Notes: a model not told the origin generated them from the letters alone. Counted from the stretch's first letter, positions 32,499 through 41,783 are shown. The stretch: DNA of 64,000 nucleotides from Euryarchaeota archaeon UBA463 (GCA_002501805.1 DAOI01000011.1:1-64000); one strand, 5' to 3'. A program made the numbers and translations.

Positions 32499-34447
32499 TC
32501 ATCTTGATCTCTTCCCAAAACGATACTAAAAGCAAGGAGTATGGATATCGCCAGTAGTCCATTAGAAGGTTGAGAAATCCATCCTAATATCCCATCTCCC
32601 GTTAGAGAAGACTCGGCAATTAGTGTAACCTTGACCCTCTGCTCCACAGAGTAATCGTCCTGGAATACAATCTCCCCCCTCGCGTACATTCCGGGAGTCA
32701 ATAGTCCGTCAGGTTGAATCGTGAGTACTAGATTATCACCAGAAAGCACCTCTCCTTGAGTTTCTGAAGTAGCAATCCTACTAACGGCCCCTTCTATGGC
32801 TATATCGTAGTTCCTGGATCCCGTACCAATCATAGAGATTGGAATGGAAATTGTTGATTCCTGGTCCCACTTTATGACGTGCTCTATCTCTTGGTAGGGG
32901 ATTCTATGTCCAATGGCCTGCCAGTCTATTCTGAGATTTTCTGGAGTTTTTCCCTTGCAACCAATATTGCCGTTGAGAATACCAATCTCTTGATTCGTAT
33001 CTGAAAATTGGAGAATGGGTATAGTAGTGATTCCAGCAGGTATCTCAATTTCAATTGGTTCGGGAGTTGTTAAATCGTTACTGGTATTGATTACCAGGGT
33101 ACATGGTAATTGCGTATTTACTGACGCGTAGGCGCTCTCTCCTTCGATTAGTTGTATTGGCGACCTAGGTGTAAGAATCCTATCAGTGAATTCATTGTTT
33201 GGAATAATTTCCAATGAAGCGTTTGCCTGTCCAATATTAGTAATTGAAACATACCATGGAACTAACCTGCCTCTGTTATCCCTGATTAAGTGCCCTTCAG
33301 ATCCAAAAGAATCACCAGTCTGGAAAGTATCCCCACTGCTCCCACTATCACGATTTCTCAGTAGAGCTTGATCTCCATCTGCCTCGATAATCATCACCCA
33401 AGGATTTTTTGGGTCTCTATTGACTGTATTGTCATTTGTGTTTCCATTATTTCTATCTAGATATTCCACAATAAGTCCAGCACCGGGAAGGGCAGAGTCG
33501 AAGCCACTATCTGCTCTGTAAGTAATTAGTACGGACTCACCTGGTGCGGTGTCTATGGAAACAACTCTAGTGTTGTTTAGTGTAGAGCTCATTGGATATA
33601 AGGTAATATTTTGACTCAATTCGGGATTAACTGATTCGATACCGAGTCCATTGATTGTCACAAGTGTTGCACCTCCGGGCATCGCGGGTATCATGGCATT
33701 GCCATTCCAACTTCCGCTGGCCATTATATCCCAGTCTCCTAATCCATTCCAGGTTCTGGAAGGCAGGTCAGAATTAACATCATACAGGTCATATGCGCCC
33801 ATCTGATGGATCATTTCATGGACAAGGGTCCCCAAACCTGATTCAAGAGAGGAAATGGTGTAATGCTTAATTTCCCACTCGCCAATTTCAATCGGTGTTG
33901 CGAGTGTAGAGAAATGACTCCAAATTGAGTCTGCAGGTCCTCCAGATTCCTGAGCGTTCCCTGAATGCAATATAAGGAGCCTGTCTAAGGTGCCGTCTCC
34001 ATTTATGTCCCAATCTGATAGATCCAATCCAGAAAGTAGATTTTTAGCGGCAATCTCTACTAATTTATCGACACCCATTCCATTATTTCCTACGTCTCTA
34101 TCATCTTGTGAGTCTGCACCCCAATATGATTCGGCAAACTCGGAAACCCAAACATCATCTGTAACGGTAACTTGCAGTGTTGAGGACCCGCCTGAGAGTT
34201 GCTGGACGTATTCCTCTGCTGAACCGTTACCCTGCAGTAGAGATGACGTGATCGACTCAGAATGTGGCGAGTTAGGGAATGAAACCCTGAGGACTAACCA
34301 CCTCTCATCAATCTGTAAACCGACGAGATCTGAAGACTCATCGGTTTCTTCGAAATCGTAATGAGAGTCTACTAAATCTGGATTCAAATTGACGAAGATG
34401 CCTCCCATGAGGATTAGGACAGCAATGACAACCCTGAGGATTTTCAC
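32495..34447 (-). CDS. M6-family secreted metalloprotease with membrane anchor
   Basis: This exported zinc protease (650 aa) has a signal peptide or N-terminal TM (ILRVVIAVLILMGGIFVNL). The HExxH motif is in LVHEMIHQMGAYDLYDV, with WNGLGDWDIMASGSWNG following, which is the immune-inhibitor-A type M6 pattern. Ig-like beta domains fill the C-terminal half, ending in a TM segment (LLAISILLAFSIVLG) and an acidic tail. Such enzymes would degrade extracellular protein, in keeping with a heterotrophic lifestyle. It is followed by tatC on the other side of a 50-bp gap. Confidence 0.9.
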   Translation of the reverse strand: MKILRVVIAVLILMGGIFVNLNPDLVDSHYDFEETDESSDLVGLQIDERWLVLRVSFPNSPHSESITSSLLQGNGSAEEYVQQLSGGSSTLQVTVTDDVWVSEFAESYWGADSQDDRDVGNNGMGVDKLVEIAAKNLLSGLDLSDWDINGDGTLDRLLILHSGNAQESGGPADSIWSHFSTLATPIEIGEWEIKHYTISSLESGLGTLVHEMIHQMGAYDLYDVNSDLPSRTWNGLGDWDIMASGSWNGNAMIPAMPGGATLVTINGLGIESVNPELSQNITLYPMSSTLNNTRVVSIDTAPGESVLITYRADSGFDSALPGAGLIVEYLDRNNGNTNDNTVNRDPKNPWVMIIEADGDQALLRNRDSGSSGDTFQTGDSFGSEGHLIRDNRGRLVPWYVSITNIGQANASLEIIPNNEFTDRILTPRSPIQLIEGESAYASVNTQLPCTLVINTSNDLTTPEPIEIEIPAGITTIPILQFSDTNQEIGILNGNIGCKGKTPENLRIDWQAIGHRIPYQEIEHVIKWDQESTISIPISMIGTGSRNYDIAIEGAVSRIATSETQGEVLSGDNLVLTIQPDGLLTPGMYARGEIVFQDDYSVEQRVKVTLIAESSLTGDGILGWISQPSNGLLAISILLAFSIVLGRDQDD

Positions 34448-34497
34448 ATGTATCGGTACTATACGTGGGCTTTCAATGCAGTGTTATATTGGATTGA

Positions 34498-35232
34498 TTA
34501 GTTATCGTTACCGCTTAATGGAACAAACTTAGAGAGGAAGTCGCAAAAAAGGATAATTGAGGCAGATATGAGTATTCTCAAACCATCAAATGTTGAGGGC
34601 AGAGTTAGAATCAGAAGACCGAGGCATATTATGATCAGTCTTGGTCTGGCCCAGTGATAGATCCCAATTTCTCCGTTTGTGAATCTGATTATTGTTAATG
34701 AATTTAACAAAACTGCCCATACAATGGTCACCCATGTAATTCCTATTGCAAGTTTTGTTAATTCTGCCACATCATATCTGGGACTAACGTTATCTAACTC
34801 GAACAGTGAAGATGCGGTATTTGCCATCTCGGGAACAAACCAGAACCATATTACAAAAATCAATAGTGGGAGTATGAATGAATTGATGAGAAGAACTGTC
34901 CTCAGCCATCTGTATTCGTGAGGATAGAGTCCCGGTTTTGCGAATCTGAATACCATGTATGATGAAATCGGAATTACAGTTGTCATAGACATTAATATTG
35001 AAAATGACCACTTTATTTCTACCCATTCGAAAGGCGAATAAACGACTAGATTCTTTGAATCGTCATTGAAAGTAAATGAGTGGGTCCATTCTGTCAGTAA
35101 GACAGTTGAAGCAAGAGACCAAAGTATGGAGAATAAAGCTACTAGGATTACAGTTGACCTAATTATAGAGTACAAATCTTGGAAATGATTTGAAAGGGGC
35201 TTAGGTGATGAAAGGGAAGCATTATCTGTCAT
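34498..35232 (-). CDS. tatC: TatC-like twin-arginine translocase subunit
   Basis: The 244-aa protein has six predicted TM segments. The N-terminal HFQDLYSIIRST corresponds to the TatC H-x-x-E-L-R-x-R motif, and the block SPFEWVEIKWSFS plus VFRFAKPGLYPHEYRWLR matches the conserved P-x-E-x-F-x-x-x-K and F-x-x-P-G-L-x-x-x-E-R of TatC. It forms the receptor of the Tat export pathway for folded proteins. It is more divergent than bacterial TatC, and no tatA gene is adjacent. It starts right after the Reeler-like gene ends, so the two are co-transcribed. Confidence 0.82.
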   Translation of the reverse strand: MTDNASLSSPKPLSNHFQDLYSIIRSTVILVALFSILWSLASTVLLTEWTHSFTFNDDSKNLVVYSPFEWVEIKWSFSILMSMTTVIPISSYMVFRFAKPGLYPHEYRWLRTVLLINSFILPLLIFVIWFWFVPEMANTASSLFELDNVSPRYDVAELTKLAIGITWVTIVWAVLLNSLTIIRFTNGEIGIYHWARPRLIIICLGLLILTLPSTFDGLRILISASIILFCDFLSKFVPLSGNDN

Positions 35233-36297
35233 CTATAGACGATCCTTGACATCGGGTGAAACTCTAGCCGCTAAAATAGTTCGATACACCCCGTAAGCGA
35301 AAAGAGCGCTGGCAAGGAATGCGCATCCCGTTAGGAAGGCGGTTAAATCGGTTACCTTGGTACCCTCTTCTACCACAGCAGGAGGGGGGAAGTAAATCGG
35401 AGTCTCAGAAGAAGCCCATCTAATGGCAATCAAAAACGATACTATACTCATGAGAGCCCTCCTAAGTGCTTGTGGATATGCCAGTTCGGTAGCTAAGAAC
35501 TCAGGACCATCATCGTATTTTCTTTCTAGAATCTCCCTCTGCACTAATGCCCCTACTAACAGAGCCGTAAGACTGGTCCAGAAGAATAGGTTCCCCTGAG
35601 TGAAAACTCTATGTGACAAAGCCTCTTGTCTTTCAGCTTCCCTCTGGGCTTCTGATTCTTCTATCAGAAAAAGCGTATCATAGTCGCCCACAGAGACTGT
35701 CCTGGTCTCCAAAGTAGCACCCGAATCACCAGATTCAATTGTATCCGGTGAGTTTATTGTGAAAGAGAGAATATTCCACCAATCTTCATCACCTGGAGCT
35801 CCGTCCCCATTAACAGAATTTCCCGCCAACCAGAAATGTACATGTCCTGTATCATTTGAGGGAGCGGTCCAGGTGATCTGCCATATTCCATCAGAGTCAG
35901 TTTCTGAATGAGATATATCTGATGGGGCTCCTTCAGCTTCCCTAATATCCTCACCTTCTGGCCACGAGAACTCACCAATACCATCCGATGTCATCAGGAA
36001 TCCTCCCTCAGTATTGCCGTCACCACCAGAAAGTGTGAGGGAGTCTGCTACCTTGATCGTCATGTCATAGGACTGATCTAGCTCATACATGACGGGGACG
36101 CCGGTAACCATCACTACGGCTCTGGTAGATGCTGCTCCGTTATTGTGGCATGAGCACCCATACTTCACTGTAGGATCTCCATCGGAGTTCTCATAGCCCG
36201 GGCCCGAACTCATTCCCATGGCAGGAATTGACATTATAGATAGCACCAGAAGTATCGCAAACGCCCTCTTGACACCGCCGACCATGCGCACGCCCAT
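35233..36297 (-). CDS. Exported Reeler/choice-of-anchor-V-like protein with CSCH motif
   Basis: The 354-aa product starts with a signal peptide (VKRAFAILLVLSIMSIPAMGMS). After it comes YGCSCHNNGAAS, a shortened c-type-heme-like motif (C-x-C-H), followed by a beta domain with VPVMYELDQSYDMTIKV and a segment GIWQITWTAPSNDTGHVHFW that fits Reeler or choice-of-anchor-V domains. Three TM segments occur in the C-terminal 120 residues. Function is not known; a redox-linked surface role is possible. ATG 36297 is preferred over ATG 36357, which would place 20 extra residues ahead of the signal. Confidence 0.72.
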   Translation of the reverse strand: MGVRMVGGVKRAFAILLVLSIMSIPAMGMSSGPGYENSDGDPTVKYGCSCHNNGAASTRAVVMVTGVPVMYELDQSYDMTIKVADSLTLSGGDGNTEGGFLMTSDGIGEFSWPEGEDIREAEGAPSDISHSETDSDGIWQITWTAPSNDTGHVHFWLAGNSVNGDGAPGDEDWWNILSFTINSPDTIESGDSGATLETRTVSVGDYDTLFLIEESEAQREAERQEALSHRVFTQGNLFFWTSLTALLVGALVQREILERKYDDGPEFLATELAYPQALRRALMSIVSFLIAIRWASSETPIYFPPPAVVEEGTKVTDLTAFLTGCAFLASALFAYGVYRTILAARVSPDVKDRL

Positions 36298-36357
36298 GTG
36301 ACTATCCGGAGCATGCGACAAATAACCGTTGCTCGGAGTCATGTACGTGTCCACCAA

Positions 36358-37803
36358 TTATAATTCTTTAACAGCAGTATTCAGTTGATTCATCATTTTC
36401 TTTCCATCACCGAACAGCATCATGGTTTTATCCATGTAAAACAAATCATTGTCCACGCCTGCGTACCCTACTGAGAGACTTCTCTTGATGATAACAACAA
36501 CTGATGATTTATCGACATCTAATATTGGCATTCCTGCTAATGGGCCTTCTCCGGATCTAGAAGCGGGATTGGTAGTATCATTAGCACCTATCACAATGGC
36601 TACATCGCAGTCAGGGAACTCGGAATTTATTTCATCCATCTCGATTAGTTTCTCATAAGGAACGTTTGCCTCAGCTAAAAGGACGTTCATGTGTCCCGGC
36701 ATCCTTCCTGCTACTGGATGGATAGCATAGAGTACCTCACAGTCCATTGATTCCATCAAATCTGCAAATTCCTTTACTGCGTGCTGACTCTGACTGACTG
36801 CCATACCGTAGCCTGGCACAACAATGACTTTCTGAGCTCCGTCAAGCACCATTGCTACTTCTTCTGGATCGCTTCCAACCTTTGTTCTTGTCAATTGATC
36901 TTTCTCTCCAGAACCACCAAATGCTTTGAAAAGGACATCATAAAGCTCTCTATTCATGGCCTTGCACATTATGAAAGTCAGAATAAGTCCAGCGGCTCCA
37001 ACCATGGATCCTGCTATGATTAATACATTGTTACCAATTACAAAACCAGTAAATGCGGCCGCTATTCCTGATAGTGAGTTTAGTAGGCTTACAACCACAG
37101 GCATATCTGCTCCACCAATCGGCAATACGAACAAAATTCCTAGTAAGGTAGATGTCGCCACCAACGAATATATCCACGTCTTATCTTCTGGCTCATGTAT
37201 GGTCATGGCGATGAGTGCTATGGATGATAGTAGTAACAGTACTTTGACATAATTGAGCCATGGAGGGCCCCAAGTTGGAAATGAAACCCATTTACTTCTT
37301 CCTCTGTCGTCCTTCTTACTGAACGGAATATAGAATCCTCCCTTTAATTTCATCATAGCAACAAGACTACCGGAGAGTGTGATCCATCCAACTAAGGCTG
37401 AAAGCCCAATTGCGATCCAGATTGCATATAGCTCAACGCCAGGTTCTGGGACTCCATCAGATATCCTCTTCAGTACTTCGGATAATCCGACGAGAGCTGA
37501 GGCCGCTCCCCCAAACCCATTGAACAGGGCAACTAGTTCGGGCATCCCCGTCATCTCGACACGAGTTGCCATTAGATAGCCTATCAGAGAGCCAATAGCG
37601 AGGCCTCCAACAATGAGTTCCCAGCCAATTATTCCCTCGGATTGAAGTTTCAGAAGGGTGACAAGCACTGCAAGTAGCATCCCTTGGGCACCAAGTCTAT
37701 TGCCAGAGGGAGCTGTTCTAGGACTAGAAAGTCTCTTTATCCCTACAATGAACATGGATGCTGACAATAGGTATCCAATGTCCCATATTACAGGATCGAC
37801 CAT
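36358..37803 (-). CDS. pntB: NAD(P) transhydrogenase subunit beta
   Basis: PntB holds much of the proton channel and the NADP-binding domain of the transhydrogenase that couples hydride transfer between NADH and NADP+ to proton movement. There are about nine TM helices in the first 270 residues (starting VIWDIGYLLSASMFIVGI). The C-terminal domain has VIVVPGYGMAVSQSQHAV, HPVAGRMPGHMNVLLAEA, VIGANDTTNPAS and VIIKRSLSVGYAGVDN, all canonical. It is the third gene of a pntAA-pntAB-pntB operon, overlapping pntAB by one base. Confidence 0.96.
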   Translation of the reverse strand: MVDPVIWDIGYLLSASMFIVGIKRLSSPRTAPSGNRLGAQGMLLAVLVTLLKLQSEGIIGWELIVGGLAIGSLIGYLMATRVEMTGMPELVALFNGFGGAASALVGLSEVLKRISDGVPEPGVELYAIWIAIGLSALVGWITLSGSLVAMMKLKGGFYIPFSKKDDRGRSKWVSFPTWGPPWLNYVKVLLLLSSIALIAMTIHEPEDKTWIYSLVATSTLLGILFVLPIGGADMPVVVSLLNSLSGIAAAFTGFVIGNNVLIIAGSMVGAAGLILTFIMCKAMNRELYDVLFKAFGGSGEKDQLTRTKVGSDPEEVAMVLDGAQKVIVVPGYGMAVSQSQHAVKEFADLMESMDCEVLYAIHPVAGRMPGHMNVLLAEANVPYEKLIEMDEINSEFPDCDVAIVIGANDTTNPASRSGEGPLAGMPILDVDKSSVVVIIKRSLSVGYAGVDNDLFYMDKTMMLFGDGKKMMNQLNTAVKEL

Positions 37804-38123
37804 CAGTTGCCACCTCTTCTCTTCTTACCAGCAATCATCTCCAGCATCCTATTTGTGACCATGAAACCACCGACAACATTTATTGTCGCCATTACTAAAG
37901 CTAGGAAAGCCAGAACCGCGGCCAAGGACGTATCCATTCCACTAAAACTCTCATTGGAAAGAATTAGTGCCCCTACAATTGTGATTCCAGAGATTGCATT
38001 AGCACCGGACATTAGAGGAGTATGCAACGTAGGGGGAACCTTGCTAATTAGCTCAAATCCTAGAAAAATAGCAAGTACGAATACGGTTATGCTCCCAATC
38101 AGTGCGGTTAATGTTAGTGACAC
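37803..38123 (-). CDS. pntAB: NAD(P) transhydrogenase subunit alpha, membrane part
   Basis: This 106-aa protein has three TM helices and contains VPPTLHTPLMSGANAISGI, the conserved signature of the second alpha polypeptide in three-subunit transhydrogenases. The length is close to the family norm. It overlaps both pntAA (one base) and pntB (one base), so the three are translated together from one mRNA. Confidence 0.95.
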   Translation of the reverse strand: MSLTLTALIGSITVFVLAIFLGFELISKVPPTLHTPLMSGANAISGITIVGALILSNESFSGMDTSLAAVLAFLALVMATINVVGGFMVTNRMLEMIAGKKRRGGN

Positions 38124-39280
38124 TACAAAATTCCCCCCAGTCTAGTTTGATTTTTATGCAATTCACCTGAACTGCATATTAGAACGCCCCCCATGCCTTC
38201 TACGAAGAAGTCGGAGTCTTCAGATGGGCCAACTAAAATATCGTCTTCGGAGTCTAAAATTAGACCATCGTCCCCAGATATTGAAATAACGAAATTAGTG
38301 ATATTGTTGGAGTAGAGCATACTAGCTGATGAGGGGATTGTCCCTGCAAGATTCTTAATTCCAATAATTTTCACTCCGTGTTTGACAACTGTTTCACCCG
38401 GAGAAGTCAGCTCGCAATTTCCGCCGACATCGGCATTCATATCTACAATCACTGTACCTTTCTTGAAGGAGCGCACGGCAGATTCGGGAATCGTGATGGG
38501 TGCGGGTCTGCCAAAAATTCTAGCTGTAGTAACTATGACATCGGCATCACTGGCTACTTCACACACAGTATCATTTACCTTCTGGATAAATTCTGGCGTA
38601 AGGGGCTTAGCGTATCCGGACTCATCTTCGAAATCATCCATGCCCTCAACTTCGATGAATCTGCCACCTACAGATTCAATCTGTTCGGCCGCAGATTTTC
38701 TAACATCAGATGCATATACTATCGCTCCAATTCGCTTAGCGGTTGCTATAGCCTGAAGTCCTGCAACACCACTGCCCATGATTACAAACTTTGCTGGCTT
38801 TACAGTTCCCGCACTGGTAGTCATCATTGGTATTGCCTTGGGAACCTCCGATGCACCGATCAACACTGCTTTGTATCCAGATAAATTGTCTTGGCTAGAG
38901 TTTACATCCATAGATTGAGCTCTAGACAGCCTTCTTGGTATCATATCCATACTGATCAATGTAATGCCAGAAGAGATGGCTTGCCTAACAGTATCTGGGT
39001 TCCTGAAAGGGTCAGCTACGCAAATTAGTACAGTGCCTTCGGAGATTCCTGACAAATCAGGAGTCCTGATGGACACTATCGTTTCACAGGATAATACATC
39101 TTCCCTTGAGCATATCTTGCCACCTCTTCCCTCATACTCCTCATTCGAGTGGTTTGCAGTGACTCCGGCATCTTTCTCTATGAATACTTCAAATCCAGAC
39201 TTGGATAATTTGAGAATAGAGTTGGGCACTAAAGCTACTCTCATCTCCCCTTCTGGCTCTCTGAGAACTCCTAGTCGCAT
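38123..39280 (-). CDS. pntAA: NAD(P) transhydrogenase subunit alpha, NAD-binding part
   Basis: PntAA is the soluble NAD(H)-binding component. RLGVLREPEGEMRVALVP opens the alanine dehydrogenase/PNT N-domain, and the Rossmann motif FVIMGSGVAGLQAIATA appears around residue 167. VDMNADVGGNCELT and the region KNLAGTIPSSASMLYSNN are PNT-type signatures. The length of 385 aa fits. It is the first gene of the pnt operon; a TTTAAT patch about 30 bp ahead of ATG 39280 could be the TATA element. Confidence 0.95.
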   Translation of the reverse strand: MRLGVLREPEGEMRVALVPNSILKLSKSGFEVFIEKDAGVTANHSNEEYEGRGGKICSREDVLSCETIVSIRTPDLSGISEGTVLICVADPFRNPDTVRQAISSGITLISMDMIPRRLSRAQSMDVNSSQDNLSGYKAVLIGASEVPKAIPMMTTSAGTVKPAKFVIMGSGVAGLQAIATAKRIGAIVYASDVRKSAAEQIESVGGRFIEVEGMDDFEDESGYAKPLTPEFIQKVNDTVCEVASDADVIVTTARIFGRPAPITIPESAVRSFKKGTVIVDMNADVGGNCELTSPGETVVKHGVKIIGIKNLAGTIPSSASMLYSNNITNFVISISGDDGLILDSEDDILVGPSEDSDFFVEGMGGVLICSSGELHKNQTRLGGIL

Positions 39281-39372
39281 AATATCACTCGTAGGTCTAA
39301 GACCAAGATTAAACTTCCGAGATGTTGGCGCTTATTGAAACCGTCGGCTCACTATTCTCATTGTCCATGAAC

Positions 39373-39400
39373 GATATTCCGAAGGCCCATACGGAATGTT
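39373..39400. promoter_or_regulatory. Short inverted repeat upstream of mdh
   Basis: ATTCCG at 39376-39381 pairs with CGGAAT at 39392-39397 across a 10-base loop; two more flanking pairs are possible if a G-T pair is allowed. It lies about 105 bp before mdh in the 223-bp divergent region between pntAA and mdh, and so could be an operator. No other feature is visible in that region beyond an AAAAATAC patch near 39472 that could serve as the mdh TATA element. Confidence 0.3.
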
Positions 39401-39503
39401 CTGTCGCAAAGTGCTAATACTCCAATCACTACCGCCGGTACGAGGGGAGATAGTGTCCACAGATTCTACTAAAAATACGGACGTTGATGTTACGAAAGGC
39501 TGT

Positions 39504-40484
39504 ATGAATAAATCAATTCGTGTTGCTGTTACAGGAGCAGCTGGAAACATTGGTTATGCTCTGTTGTGGAGGATAGCGAGCGGGGATTGTTTTGGACCGA
39601 CCCAACCGGTTAATCTGCAGCTTCTCGAGATACCACCTGGTATGCAACGTCTGGATGGAGTAATGATGGAGCTGAATGACTCTGCATTTCCTCTTATCCA
39701 CGGCATAATAGGTACAGATGATCCCAATATTGCATTTCAAGATGCAGATGTGATTTTTCTAGTTGGTTCACGGCCCAGAACTAAAGACATGGACAGATCT
39801 GATCTGGTAGCGGCAAATGGGCCTATTTTTGTCGGACAGGGTAAGGCGATAGAATCGGTAGCGTCCCCGAGTGTGAAGGTAATTACGGTGGGTAACCCCT
39901 GCAATACTAATGCACTGATAGCCTGTGCTAATGCACCGAGTATACCTTCTCGGCAGTTTACTGCAATGACTCGCCTAGATCAGAATAGAGCTGTTGGGCA
40001 AATAGCAGAACGCGCCGGAGTTCCTGCTTCAGACATTAGAGATGTATTCATCTGGGGCAATCATGCCAATACAATGTATCCGGACCCTCGTTTCGCTACC
40101 ATTGAGGGCGTGCCCATAACTGACCTGTTTGACTCAGAATGGTTGCAAGGCCAGTTCATAGAAACTGTTTCAACTCGTGGAAAGGCCATCATTGTAGCTA
40201 GGGGGGCATCTTCTGCAGCCTCTGCGGCATCAGCTGCTATAGACCATATGAGGGACTGGTGGCAGGGATCTAACGGCCGAATAGTATCTATGGCCATTCC
40301 CTCTGAGGGATGGTACGGCGTTCCTGAAGGAATAGTTTTCAGTTTCCCATGTAGATGTGAAAATGGAGATATTATGGTAGTCGAAGACCTTCCTATAGAT
40401 GCATTTACACAGTCAAAGATAGATGAGAATATTGCAGTCCTTTTGGAAGAAAGAAATGCGGTCAGCGAACTATTGAGAAGTTAG
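39504..40484 (+). CDS. mdh: Malate dehydrogenase
   Basis: This NAD(P)-dependent enzyme interconverts malate and oxaloacetate. IRVAVTGAAGNIGYALLWRI is the dinucleotide-binding motif, and the substrate-binding segment is LVGSRPRTKDMDRSDL. VGNPCNTNALI, TRLDQNRA and WGNHANTMYPD with catalytic His match the cytosolic-type (group with T-G-A-A-G) malate dehydrogenases found in many bacteria and eukaryotes. ATG 39504 gives 326 aa; an upstream in-frame ATG at 39396 is not supported by homology. A NUDIX gene follows directly. Confidence 0.93.
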   Translation: MNKSIRVAVTGAAGNIGYALLWRIASGDCFGPTQPVNLQLLEIPPGMQRLDGVMMELNDSAFPLIHGIIGTDDPNIAFQDADVIFLVGSRPRTKDMDRSDLVAANGPIFVGQGKAIESVASPSVKVITVGNPCNTNALIACANAPSIPSRQFTAMTRLDQNRAVGQIAERAGVPASDIRDVFIWGNHANTMYPDPRFATIEGVPITDLFDSEWLQGQFIETVSTRGKAIIVARGASSAASAASAAIDHMRDWWQGSNGRIVSMAIPSEGWYGVPEGIVFSFPCRCENGDIMVVEDLPIDAFTQSKIDENIAVLLEERNAVSELLRS

Positions 40485-41255
40485 ATGGGTGTATCAATGG
40501 GCAAGCATGTTTACCTAGAGTCGGATGGTAAACTGCTGTTAGTGTACAGTGATGGCAGTGGTCCAGCAATCCCCCAGATGGGAAGAGTTGAATATGATTC
40601 GAGCTCAGAACTGATACGCTTACCGACTGCAGAGGAGTTAGAGAGTTTTGGAATTCCCTGGGAAGAGATTCGTACCAACAGGTTTAGACTTGCTCAGGAG
40701 GACCATGTCGTAACTCACGGAAAGCCGCTAATTGACTGGCCGGGCGAATGGGCATGGAAGGATTCTGTAATTAGTGATAATGCCGTTGACCCGGTTGCTA
40801 GAGAATCCGTATACAGAACTATACACAGAGTAGTCAGTAAGGTACTAATTTTGAATTCGAAAAGAGAGGTTTTGATGGCGAAGGTTTCAAGAGGATTTTT
40901 TACGGGTTGCTGGACACTTCCGGGTGGTTTCGTCGATTATGGTGAGCACCCTCGAGAAGCGGCAATCAGGGAAGCCAAAGAGGAGCTTGGTATTGATATC
41001 GCTATTGAAGATCCTAAGGGTGAAACTGGCGAGTCTTTTGGTGATGACGATGGCGCATATATCCGTGAAGAAATTTTTACTGAGGATGGGATAAATTGGA
41101 TTTCATTTACGTACAAATGCCATGCAGAAATCGAGCATGAAGAAATTACTCCTAAGCAAGATGAGATTGAGGAGGCGATGTGGTTCAGCATCTCAGATGC
41201 TATAGATAATGCAGTATCTATATTTGATATTGAGGCACTTAATAGACTGAAATAA
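40485..41255 (+). CDS. NUDIX hydrolase
   Basis: The Nudix box is complete: GGFVDYGEHPREAAIREAKEELGI (residues about 148-171; G-x5-E-x7-R-E-U-x-E-E-x-G-U), the site that binds Mg and hydrolyses nucleoside diphosphate derivatives. About 120 residues precede it, including a conserved-looking RLAQEDHVVTHG segment, so this is a two-part protein. The substrate is unknown. It follows mdh with no gap, so the two are likely co-expressed. Confidence 0.88.
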   Translation: MGVSMGKHVYLESDGKLLLVYSDGSGPAIPQMGRVEYDSSSELIRLPTAEELESFGIPWEEIRTNRFRLAQEDHVVTHGKPLIDWPGEWAWKDSVISDNAVDPVARESVYRTIHRVVSKVLILNSKREVLMAKVSRGFFTGCWTLPGGFVDYGEHPREAAIREAKEELGIDIAIEDPKGETGESFGDDDGAYIREEIFTEDGINWISFTYKCHAEIEHEEITPKQDEIEEAMWFSISDAIDNAVSIFDIEALNRLK

Positions 41256-41333
41256 TGGTGGGCCCGCCTGGATTCGAACCAGGGTCAAATGCTCCCAAAG
41301 CATCTAGCATAGACCAGACTAACCCACGGGCCC
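41256..41333 (-). tRNA. tRNA-Pro (anticodon TGG)
   Basis: The minus strand folds as a tRNA: acceptor GGGCCCG pairs with CGGGCCC, the T arm is CCTGG-TTCGAAT-CCAGG, and the anticodon arm is GATGC-TTTGGGA-GCATT with loop bases T34 G35 G36. The UGG anticodon reads proline codons. The discriminator is A at 41259 and the CCA end is encoded at 41258-41256. No intron is apparent. It sits three or so bases past the NUDIX gene on the opposite strand. Confidence 0.95.
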
Positions 41334-41366
41334 CTATGGATGCGCAAGGCATCTCTTGAATGAACG

Positions 41367-41783
41367 TTACTGGAGAACCGACCAAGAGTTATTTGGATTT
41401 CTAAGAACCATAGAAGATGTTTCTAGAAGCTCCATCAACCTCTCTGGACTCATTTTTTCGAGGTTTAATGTAATCATTGATTCATTTACTGAGCTAAGAG
41501 TGACTGAGTCATCCGGTAGTTTGGCAAGAGACAAAATTTTCTGGATATCATCACTGGTAAGTCCCTCGTTGGAACGTTCAGATTTTTCATATGATGCTAA
41601 TCTTGATGATAGCTCACTGATAATCTCATCAGGAACATTTGCCTTGGACACCGCATCCCTTAATTCTGAAGATGAGGAGAAGGATTTGATAGTGGATAGA
41701 GATGTTTTTTTGTTACATCTTGGGCATTTGGAATTTGAGTTGGACCTGGATCCGAAATTCCTTCCGCATTGGCATCTCAGCAT
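41367..41783 (-). CDS. Small zinc-ribbon protein
   Basis: Starting at ATG 41783, the 138-aa product opens MLRCQCGRNFGS...KCPRCNKKTS, giving C-x-C and C-x-x-C pairs that form a zinc ribbon. The rest is helical with several Ser/Glu-rich helices. No enzymatic motif is visible; nucleic-acid or protein binding is plausible. The longer reading from ATG 41849 would add 22 residues without recognisable features. Confidence 0.65.
   Translation of the reverse strand: MLRCQCGRNFGSRSNSNSKCPRCNKKTSLSTIKSFSSSSELRDAVSKANVPDEIISELSSRLASYEKSERSNEGLTSDDIQKILSLAKLPDDSVTLSSVNESMITLNLEKMSPERLMELLETSSMVLRNPNNSWSVLQ

Noticed and set aside
38378..38884. Overlapping plus-strand open frames opposite pntAA
   Set aside because: The minus-strand gene is a full transhydrogenase subunit; the opposing frames have no family resemblance.
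39396..39503. In-frame N-terminal extension of malate dehydrogenase
   Set aside because: The extra 36 residues have no resemblance to the family; the Rossmann motif starts a few residues after ATG 39504, and a TATA-like patch lies inside the extension.
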